A stretch of DNA of 5,470 nucleotides from Bacillota bacterium. GTDB lineage: Bacteria; Bacillota; DTU030; DUMP01. Location: NCBI GenBank assembly GCA_012735455.1, contig JAAYHG010000144.1, positions 1 through 5,470 on the forward strand, written 5' to 3'. Position 1 is the first letter of the stretch, and the number at the start of each line of letters is the position of its first letter. Of the stretch, positions 1 to 5,049 are shown in pieces. The notes below the pieces were generated by a model. The model saw only the letters and a program-made list of their open reading frames with translations, was not told the DNA's origin and did no database searches. Both the position numbers and the translations under genes were made by a program.

Positions 1-1394
1 AAACCGCCGCTGTCTAGGTAACTTGAGGCGTAGAACCAGACCAGTTCATCCCCATCGCTTAATAGGTACCCATCGGCGGGGGCAGAAGGTACCTCCCCAT
101 TGACGGCATACTTCCAACCAGCCGAACCTTGCTCTTCCAGGTCTTCGATCTTCGAGACATAGCTACCTCGCTTTGAATAGTCCAGGTCAGTCTTCTTCAG
201 TGCTTCGAGAGGGGTGGCTTTATCTGCCGCCAACGAGACGGTGCCGGAGAAAAACGACTTCCCTTGACCGCGTACCTCAACAGAAACTGTTACAGTAGCA
301 GGGGTTGAAGGGTCCTGCGGTGGTTCATAGGGCTCCGTTTGCTGGAGTCCAAGCAATCCATCCACCAGGGATTTTCCATTTCGTTGAAATGTACTGGGAT
401 CCTCGCCACTGGTCAAAAGGGCAATAATCACTTCTGCCGTTGACGCTGCTGAAGGACTGCCCCAGGAAGTAATGCTGCCATCTGTTCCCTGTAAAGATTG
501 CAGGTACTGGAATGCACCGGCAATAGCTTCTCGAACCTCTTCATCTTCAGGGGCAAGCGATGCCAGGGCGCGGATAGCAGACGCCGAGGAATCAGGATCG
601 GGAGTTGGAGGACCATAGTTTAGGTCTTCATCCCAAGCCCACACCGGTTGCCAGCCCCATCCCTGTCCGATACGAGCTGCCAGTAACCAGTCAACTACTT
701 TCTGGCGATCCTCGTCATCTATATCTAGTTTATCAACCTCATCCAGGGCTATTATCGCGTATGTTGTGGCATTCAGGGTGTCACCTTCTGTAAAAAGTCC
801 GAAGCGCATAAGCTCCACATCGTGGTCATCAAGGTAGACCGTTTCTGTTACTGTTCTCTCCTGGAGTGCTTGCCACAAGGTCTTACCTTCTTTGTCGGCA
901 AAAGCGGCAAGATCAGGCGACTCGGCGTAGACACTCGCCGCAACCAGCAAAGAGCGCGCAAGATCCGTCGTGGGAACCGGGTTTTCTATATCGGGGTCAA
1001 AACTCTTTGGCCTTAGGTCCGCCTGAAGCGAAGCCAGGTGAGGCTGTATATCACCACCAGCCTTGGCTACAGCTAAAGCTGCCCAATCACCGGCGAGCTT
1101 GTCAGTCCAGACACCTGCGTCGTTCTGGGTCATCAGGTAGTCCCTGGCGAGAGCGATGCTTTGCCCCAATTCAACAGGTTGCACCAAATCCGGATCGCTC
1201 TCATATACCTCTTGGAGAGTAGCCAGGGCGTCCAGGGCCCGCGTCGTGGCAAAGATACCATAACTGGAGCCAGGGGAATCCCAAAAGAAACCAATATCGC
1301 CCGCTTGAGGGGCAGCCTGGGCCAGGTTAGGAATGGCTGGCAGCCAGGATAGAGTTAAGATCAGGCTCAGGCATAGAGCCAGTATACGTCGCAT
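1..1394 (-). CDS. Secreted helical-repeat + DUF4430 protein, transcobalamin-like (partial, C-terminus off window)
   Basis: Minus-strand frame open from ATG at 1394 to the window edge: 464 codons, no stop. The start is supported by AAGGAG (1405-1410), about 10 nt upstream. Residues 1-27 are a Sec signal peptide: MRR, a hydrophobic core (ILALCLSLILTLSWL), and an Ala-X-Ala site in NLAQA|APQ. Residues ~45-350 are helical repeats of the alpha/alpha-barrel terpene-cyclase/prenyltransferase type, for example FQYLQSLQGTDGSITSWG at ~295-312 and Ala-rich helices at ~103-112, 144-155, 209-219 and 270-280. After a Pro-rich linker (355-366), residues ~367-457 match DUF4430, with GWKYAVNG (426-433) and the end motif LLSDGDELVWFY (444-455). 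Known: this domain order is that of eukaryotic transcobalamin/intrinsic factor. Inferred: an extracellular corrinoid-binding protein, because a cobalamin riboswitch precedes it. A wall or membrane anchor may lie beyond the window. Domain reading is firm; the ligand is inferred. Confidence 0.88.
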   Translation of the reverse strand, partial: MRRILALCLSLILTLSWLPAIPNLAQAAPQAGDIGFFWDSPGSSYGIFATTRALDALATLQEVYESDPDLVQPVELGQSIALARDYLMTQNDAGVWTDKLAGDWAALAVAKAGGDIQPHLASLQADLRPKSFDPDIENPVPTTDLARSLLVAASVYAESPDLAAFADKEGKTLWQALQERTVTETVYLDDHDVELMRFGLFTEGDTLNATTYAIIALDEVDKLDIDDEDRQKVVDWLLAARIGQGWGWQPVWAWDEDLNYGPPTPDPDSSASAIRALASLAPEDEEVREAIAGAFQYLQSLQGTDGSITSWGSPSAASTAEVIIALLTSGEDPSTFQRNGKSLVDGLLGLQQTEPYEPPQDPSTPATVTVSVEVRGQGKSFFSGTVSLAADKATPLEALKKTDLDYSKRGSYVSKIEDLEEQGSAGWKYAVNGEVPSAPADGYLLSDGDELVWFYASSYLDSGG

Positions 1395-1450
1395 GGTCAC
1401 TCATCTCCTTAATGCATTTGGTACCGGATAAGACAGCTTGTAGGTAAGGG

Positions 1451-1486
1451 TAAAACTAAACCCCACCTACTCACGTTGGTGGGGTT
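1451..1486 (-). terminator. Intrinsic terminator of the cobalamin riboswitch expression platform
   Basis: On the minus strand AACCCCACC (1478-1486) pairs perfectly over 9 bp with GGTGGGGTT (1459-1467), around a 10-nt loop. A U-rich run, TTTAGTTTTA (1451-1460), follows. It lies between the aptamer and the ATG at 1394, so it would stop transcription before the gene when formed. Cobalamin binding is expected to favour it, giving an OFF switch. GGTGG in the upstream Shine-Dalgarno region could compete for CCACC of the 5' arm as a weak antiterminator. Confidence 0.87.
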
Positions 1487-1503
1487 ACTCTGGCGGCGCA
1501 CAT
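1471..1503 (-). CDS. Possible leader peptide MCAARVTPPT between riboswitch aptamer and terminator
   Basis: A minus-strand ATG at 1503 has a near-perfect Shine-Dalgarno, AAGGAGGTG (1510-1518), with GGAGG 8 nt from the ATG. It opens a 10-codon frame ending in TGA at 1471-1473, inside the loop of the riboswitch terminator. This ribosome site is stronger than that of the main gene. If translated, the ribosome would cover the 5' arm of the terminator and could change its folding. The peptide has no recognisable function, and the site may act only as a structural element of the expression platform. Such a short frame can occur by chance; the quality and position of the Shine-Dalgarno are the main argument. 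Confidence 0.35.
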   Translation of the reverse strand: MCAARVTPPT

Positions 1504-1543
1504 GTGCTCCACCTCCTTCATCCGCGTGAAGTAGGTTTCCACT

Positions 1544-1692
1544 CCTCGCCGGCAGGTCTCCTGGCTCACGGCTACCCCTGCCCGCCTTCCCGGTTTCCCA
1601 GTGGCTTGTGGGCAGCTAGAACGCCGTTTACAGTGGCGGGACCGCACCGGATTTGCACCGGTTTCCCTTTTAAGCACGTGCACCTGGCGAGG
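1544..1692 (-). promoter_or_regulatory. Cobalamin (adenosylcobalamin-type) riboswitch aptamer
   Basis: The minus strand carries the conserved cobalamin core in order: GGGAAACCGGTGCAAATCC, then GGTGCGGTCCCGCCACTGTA (together about 1627-1665), then the P6-region GCCACTGG...GGGAAGGC, then the B12 box AGCCAGGAGACCTGCC (1551-1566). The closing P1 helix is visible: CCTCGCC (1686-1692) pairs with GGCGAGG (1544-1550) over 7 bp. The terminator at 1451-1486 supplies the expression platform. The only gene downstream in the window is the secreted DUF4430 protein. In known members, cobalamin binding lowers expression of B12 uptake or synthesis genes. Confidence 0.96.
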
Positions 1693-1725
1693 TATTAAGT
1701 TGGTTAAGGTTATCCTCTCTACCAT

Positions 1726-1755
1726 ATTATACAGCATTGGGGACAAATATGTAAG
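1726..1755 (-). promoter_or_regulatory. Sigma-A-like promoter of the riboswitch transcript
   Basis: A perfect -10 TATAAT (minus strand, 1726-1731) stands 18 bp downstream of CTTACA (1750-1755), which matches 4 of 6 bases of TTGACA. Initiation would fall near 1717-1720, about 25 nt before the aptamer P1 helix, a fitting distance for a riboswitch leader. This separates the DUF4430 gene transcriptionally from the ferritin-like gene upstream. Confidence 0.7.
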
Positions 1756-1778
1756 TTCCAAGTCCACAAGACATGGGT

Positions 1779-1806
1779 AAACTCCTCACTGGAGTTTCTT
1801 TTTTTC
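1779..1806 (+). terminator. Terminator-like hairpin on the strand opposite the ferritin-like gene
   Basis: AAACTCC (1779-1785) and GGAGTTT (1791-1797) form a perfect 7-bp stem with a 5-nt loop, followed on the plus strand by CTTTTTTTC (1798-1806). The U-run lies only on the plus strand, which is antisense to the ferritin-like gene. On the minus strand the same hairpin spans that gene's last codons and stop, but is followed by ACCCATG rather than a U-run. It may block antisense readthrough, or serve as a weak end signal for the minus-strand gene. Confidence 0.5.
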
Positions 1807-2250
1807 TTCATCGGCGCCGGTGAGTTCTCTGACCTTGTCAATCATCCAGGCGCGGTGCAGTTCCTCGTCGATCATGTTCATGTAGAGGAGTTCGCGCAAA
1901 CCAGGGTCTTCTACGCGATCAATAAGGTAGCGGTAGTGCCGCGTGGCGAAGGTTTCAATAATGATGTTGGCTCGAAGAAGGTTAACCAGGCCCGTGACCT
2001 CTGTCATGTGCCCGGCGATTTTCCCAAAAGTGGGACTGACAGCTGCCAGGAGACCGGGCTCTCCACCTAGAGACTGGAGAGCAGCACCGATGTTGTCCAC
2101 ATGGCCCTGCTCGATTTGGGCAAAGTGCTTTAGGGCCATAGCGCTGTGTTCATCGGCGGTCTGCGCTGCCTGTACCTGGTAAAGGCTGACTTGTTCCATT
2201 TCCAAGGCCAGGAAAAGACCCAGGGCTTTTTCTAGTTCCTTCTTATCCAT
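1786..2250 (-). CDS. Ferritin-like di-iron four-helix protein
   Basis: A 154-residue protein with no signal peptide or membrane segment, so cytoplasmic. The ferritin-like iron-ligand pattern is complete across four predicted helices: E17 (in LALEMEQ), E47-x-x-H50 (IEQGH), E99 (IIIET) and E129-x-x-H132 (DEELH). A Lys-rich tail (EKKKLQ) ends it. The start is supported by AAAGGAGT, with GGAG (2258-2261) 7 nt from the ATG. The family covers bacterioferritin-like, rubrerythrin-like and DMQ-hydroxylase-like proteins. No rubredoxin Cys pairs are present, so it is not a full rubrerythrin, and it is shorter than DMQ hydroxylases. It may handle iron, O2 or peroxide. It is divergent from the hydrogenase operon, and a protective role there is only an inference. 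Its specific substrate cannot be read from the sequence. Confidence 0.85.
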   Translation of the reverse strand: MDKKELEKALGLFLALEMEQVSLYQVQAAQTADEHSAMALKHFAQIEQGHVDNIGAALQSLGGEPGLLAAVSPTFGKIAGHMTEVTGLVNLLRANIIIETFATRHYRYLIDRVEDPGLRELLYMNMIDEELHRAWMIDKVRELTGADEEKKKLQ

Positions 2251-2262
2251 GCCGGTACTCCT

Positions 2263-2382
2263 TTACAGACCCATCTCCCCTTCAGGATGTACCAACACAC
2301 CAGTTTGTATGCAGCGGACCACCTCGGTCATGCCTCTCAAGGGGAGGGTTTTGCGGGGCAAGTAAACCGCGTGGGAGCACAT
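2263..2382 (-). CDS. Possible small protein, 39 aa, upstream of the ferritin-like gene
   Basis: A minus-strand frame from ATG at 2382 to TAA at 2263-2265. It begins MCSHAVYLPRK and ends LVHPEGEMGL. The stop overlaps the ribosome binding site of the ferritin-like gene (TAAAGGAG), leaving 12 nt before that ATG, a layout typical of translational coupling. Its own ribosome site is weak (GGGG about 5 nt upstream). An internal ATG at codon 18 has GAGAGG before it and would give a 22-residue version. The MC start, C24, H4 and H32 could bind metal. The MC...VYL opening faintly recalls CooT-type small nickel-binding proteins, but it is shorter than the usual 60-odd residues and this is not a firm match. 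It may instead be non-coding 5' leader. Confidence 0.33.
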   Translation of the reverse strand: MCSHAVYLPRKTLPLRGMTEVVRCIQTGVLVHPEGEMGL

Positions 2383-2434
2383 ATTGCCCCGGCATGTTGG
2401 TAATGACTAACACTGGTGGAAAGGAGGGCTTCGT
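2383..2434. other. Divergent intergenic region between ferritin-like and hydrogenase genes
   Basis: If the 39-residue ORF is real, the gene-free gap between the divergent units is only about 50 bp; otherwise it is 2251-2434. It should contain promoters for both directions, but no pair of -35 and -10 boxes with good spacing stands out. The clear signal here is the hydrogenase ribosome binding site at 2420-2427. Confidence 0.4.
2420..2427 (+). promoter_or_regulatory. Perfect Shine-Dalgarno AAAGGAGG, possibly for a CTG start at 2435
   Basis: AAAGGAGG matches the 16S anti-Shine-Dalgarno fully, yet the first ATG in the hydrogenase small-subunit frame is about 97 nt further on. In that frame a CTG at 2435 sits 7 nt after GGAGG, and the frame stays open from 2411 (in-frame stop TAA at 2408-2410). 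No ATG, GTG or TTG occurs in frame between 2411 and 2524. The site therefore suggests a rare CTG initiation codon. Confidence 0.55.
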
Positions 2435-2524
2435 CTGCAATACGAGGATTTCCGCACTCTGCTCCAGGCAGGGAAGAAGGCCTATACTTACCTGGCAGAT
2501 GCACTGAAGCCAGAGCTGGACAGG

Positions 2525-3607
2525 ATGCTTACAAAGCAGCCCAAGCTACCTGTGATCTGGATCGAGGCCCTCTCCTGTACCGGAGATACCATATCCTTCG
2601 AAAACGCCACCAGCCCTACCATGGAAGAAATCATGAAGTACCTGGTGGACTTTCGCTACCACTACATCCTCATGGCCGCCGGTGGCAATACCGCCATGCA
2701 GGTGATGTACGACCTTTATACCCGTGAAGCCGGCAACTACATCCTGATAGTGGAGGGTGCCATTCCTGTCGGGAACACGGAAGGGTTTACCGTTGTCGGT
2801 ACCCAGCGCGGCCTCCTCGGCCCCGCCGCGCGCCGCGAACCCCTCACTGCCTACCAGGCCATAAAACACCTGGGCGAGCGGGCACGCTATGTTATGGCTG
2901 TGGGGGACTGTGCTGCCTGGGGTGGACCCTCAGCGGCGTACCCTAACCCGGCCGGTTGCGTGGGGGTTCAAAAGGTACTCCCTAAGCGCCGGGTGATCAA
3001 CGTTCCCGGCTGCCCAATCCACCCGGACTGGGCAGTGGGCACCCTGGCCCATCTGCTGCTGTACGGCATGCCGGAGCTCGACGCGGACGGTCGGCCCACG
3101 GACTTTTTTGGCCGGACAATACACAACTTATGCACGCGACGGCAGTACTTCGAGAACGGTATCTTTGCCCGCCATCTCGGTGATGAGGGCTGTCTCTACC
3201 GATTGGGCTGTAAGGGACCGGTGACCTTCGCAGACTGTCCTATTCGCCAGTGGAACAGCGGCCACAACTGGCCTGTGGAAGACAACACACCCTGCATCGG
3301 CTGCACCACTCCCGGTTTCCCGGATGAGATGGAACCCTTCTTTGAGCACCTGCCGGACATCAGGCTTCCCGGAGTAATAACCACAGCCAACCGGGTAGCA
3401 CGGGCAGCAGGGCTGGCTACAGGGGTGGGTATCGGTGCCCACCTGGCTTTGACCTGGGGAAGCGGCCGCCTGGCTGAAACCTTGAAGCGTGGTCTCCCCA
3501 AAGTAGCACCCCGCGGTACCAAGACCCTCCCGGGCAAGGTCCTGGCGGCGCTGCGTCTCAAGCGCCACGCCTGGTATCCGGATAAGAAAGGGACGTGGCA
3601 GGAGTAA
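2525..3607 (+). CDS. [NiFe]-hydrogenase small (electron-transfer) subunit
   Basis: A 360-residue subunit that carries electrons from the Ni-Fe site through three Fe-S clusters. Proximal cluster: C18 (SCTGD), C129 (GDCAAWGG) and C163 (PGCP); the usual second Cys of CxxC is D21. Distal cluster: H200, C203, C223, C229. Medial cluster: C238, C257, C260, with WP at 249-250 where [3Fe-4S] enzymes have Pro as the missing ligand. EGAIP (78-82) is also typical. C145 is extra. No twin-arginine signal is present. Residues 294-310 are mildly hydrophobic and could touch the membrane partner. ATG 2525 has a poor ribosome site; a CTG at 2435 would add 30 residues (QYEDFRTLLQAGKKAYTYLA...) and has a perfect one. 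The large-subunit GTG follows the stop directly, so the two are translationally coupled. Family call is certain; subgroup is open. Confidence 0.97.
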   Translation: MLTKQPKLPVIWIEALSCTGDTISFENATSPTMEEIMKYLVDFRYHYILMAAGGNTAMQVMYDLYTREAGNYILIVEGAIPVGNTEGFTVVGTQRGLLGPAARREPLTAYQAIKHLGERARYVMAVGDCAAWGGPSAAYPNPAGCVGVQKVLPKRRVINVPGCPIHPDWAVGTLAHLLLYGMPELDADGRPTDFFGRTIHNLCTRRQYFENGIFARHLGDEGCLYRLGCKGPVTFADCPIRQWNSGHNWPVEDNTPCIGCTTPGFPDEMEPFFEHLPDIRLPGVITTANRVARAAGLATGVGIGAHLALTWGSGRLAETLKRGLPKVAPRGTKTLPGKVLAALRLKRHAWYPDKKGTWQE

Positions 3608-5008
3608 GTGACCAGAAAAGTAGTGATCAATCCGGTGGAGCGCGTACACGGCAACGCCACACTGACCCTGGAGCTTGAGAAAGGCGTGGTGGTAAGGGCC
3701 CGCAGCACAAGTCTCTATTTCCGCGGCTTTGAGAAAATCCTGGAGGGAAGAGATCCCCGGGACGCCCCTTACCTCACACAACGCATCTGCGGCATTTGTT
3801 CTGCCGCCCACGGGGTGGCAGCAGCCCTGGCGCTGGAAGACACTGCCAAAGTGGAGGTTCCGCAAAACGGACTGCTGCTACGTAACATAGCCTTTGCGGC
3901 CGACGTCCTGATGAACCACATAACCTTCATGTACATGCTGGCGCTGCCCGACTACTTCCGCGGCCCGCCTGTTCCGCCGCTGGTCCCCAACCCCATTACG
4001 GATTATCGCCTGCCCCAGAAACAAAACCAACGTCTGGTGGAGAGTTACAGCGAGGCCATGAAAATGCGCATCCTGGCCCACGAGCTGGCCGGCCTCTTGA
4101 GCAGCAAGGCTCCGCACCAGCACGGCCTGATTGCCGGCGGCTTTCCGCTGCCGCCGACAGCGGAACGAGTCATGGCATCGTTGAGCATGGTGGCCCGCCT
4201 GCGCCACTTCCTAAACGAGCGTCTGTGGCCCGACCTTGAGATTGTGGCAGAATTCTATCCCGAGTACTGGCTTCTTGGACGCGGCTACGGTCGCCTCCTG
4301 GCCTTCCCTAGCTTCAGAGTAAGTAATACCGGCAAGGTGGCCCTGGCTGCGGGACGTGTGGAGAACAGACGCGTGCTGGAGCTGGACCCAAAACGCATAA
4401 CCGAAGACGTAACCCGTTCTTGGTACAGCGGTACCGGTACAGAAAAACCAGAACACGGCAGCACCAAGCCAGAGCCAGGGAAAGAGGGTGCCTACTCTTG
4501 GATCAAGGCCCCCCGCTACGATGGGAAAGCTTACGAAACCGGACCGCTGGCGCGGATGTGGGTAAACGGATACTGGCGCCGAGGCATCTCTACCCTGGAC
4601 CGACTTTTTGCCCGCGCCAAGGAAGCGCTGCTGCTCACAGACTTGACGGAGGAGTGGCTCAGGCAGCTTAAGCCCGGGGAGCCCACATACCGGGACTTCA
4701 AGGTACCAAAGGAAGCAACCGGCGTAGGGCTCACCGGAGCCATGCGCGGGGCGCTGGGGCACTGGGTGATGATAAAGGGCGGGCGCATTGCACACTACCA
4801 GATAATCACGCCCTCGGCCTGGAACTACTCCCCGGCAGATGCCACCGGGCAGCCTGGGCCGGTTGAGAAGGCACTGGAAGGAACGCGGGTGCGGGACCCG
4901 GAGAATCCCACCGAAGCGGGACGGATTTTGCGCTCGTTTGATCCCTGTTACTCATGCGCTGTGCATATGAGCACAGCGCATGGAACCAAGCTGTGGCGCG
5001 TGTTTTGA
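3608..5008 (+). CDS. [NiFe]-hydrogenase large (catalytic) subunit
   Basis: A 466-residue catalytic subunit that splits or forms H2, shorter than the ~550-600 of many group 1 enzymes. Both Ni-Fe ligand motifs are intact: RICGIC (C61, C64, then H68) and DPCYSC (C447, C450). FRGFEKILEGRDPRDAP leads into the first, and MRGALGHW with R380 and the WNYSP region precede the second. After H453 a 13-residue tail (MSTAHGTKLWRVF) is the expected peptide removed by a maturation endopeptidase, so Hyp/HycI-type factors must be encoded elsewhere. The GTG start abuts the small-subunit stop (TAAGTG), with AGGAG just before it. Unusual residues by motif alignment: the proton-transfer Glu of RIEGH is H14 (RVHGN), the Asp of DHxxHFY is N103 (NHITFMY), and the Pro of EAPRG is M379 (GAMRG). 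Family call is certain. Confidence 0.98.
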   Translation: MTRKVVINPVERVHGNATLTLELEKGVVVRARSTSLYFRGFEKILEGRDPRDAPYLTQRICGICSAAHGVAAALALEDTAKVEVPQNGLLLRNIAFAADVLMNHITFMYMLALPDYFRGPPVPPLVPNPITDYRLPQKQNQRLVESYSEAMKMRILAHELAGLLSSKAPHQHGLIAGGFPLPPTAERVMASLSMVARLRHFLNERLWPDLEIVAEFYPEYWLLGRGYGRLLAFPSFRVSNTGKVALAAGRVENRRVLELDPKRITEDVTRSWYSGTGTEKPEHGSTKPEPGKEGAYSWIKAPRYDGKAYETGPLARMWVNGYWRRGISTLDRLFARAKEALLLTDLTEEWLRQLKPGEPTYRDFKVPKEATGVGLTGAMRGALGHWVMIKGGRIAHYQIITPSAWNYSPADATGQPGPVEKALEGTRVRDPENPTEAGRILRSFDPCYSCAVHMSTAHGTKLWRVF

Positions 5009-5049
5009 CTGATGAAGGAAAGAGTCACATCAAGATAAGGGGAATGAAA

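Noticed and set aside
866..1222. Plus-strand open frame of 118 codons
   Set aside because: It lies opposite the DUF4430 protein gene, which has a signal peptide, repeats and a domain match; the plus-strand product is low-complexity and unrecognisable.
1504..1767. Overlapping open frames on both strands between the DUF4430 and ferritin-like genes
   Set aside because: The stretch is explained by the promoter and cobalamin riboswitch; the translations are not protein-like. Only the 3'-terminal 10-codon piece with its own Shine-Dalgarno was kept as a candidate.
2310..2323. Small inverted repeat GACC-ACCTC-GGTC as an operator between divergent genes
   Set aside because: Four-base arms are too short to separate from chance, and it lies inside the candidate 39-residue ORF.
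2416..2727. GTG-started plus-strand frame of 103 codons at the hydrogenase start
   Set aside because: Different frame from the small subunit, its start overlaps the Shine-Dalgarno itself, and the product has no family features.
3128..3865. Long minus-strand open frame (245 codons) across the hydrogenase subunit junction
   Set aside because: It is antisense to two clearly identified hydrogenase genes, has no family features, and reflects GC-rich codon structure of the sense genes.
4211..4795. Minus-strand open frame of 194 codons
   Set aside because: Antisense shadow of the large-subunit gene, whose plus-strand motifs are unambiguous.
2525..5008. Assigning the hydrogenase firmly to group 1h (actinobacterial type)
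   Set aside because: The CTGD motif and missing Tat signal fit, but a cytochrome b neighbour and the different canopy residues do not clearly fit; a phylogeny is needed.
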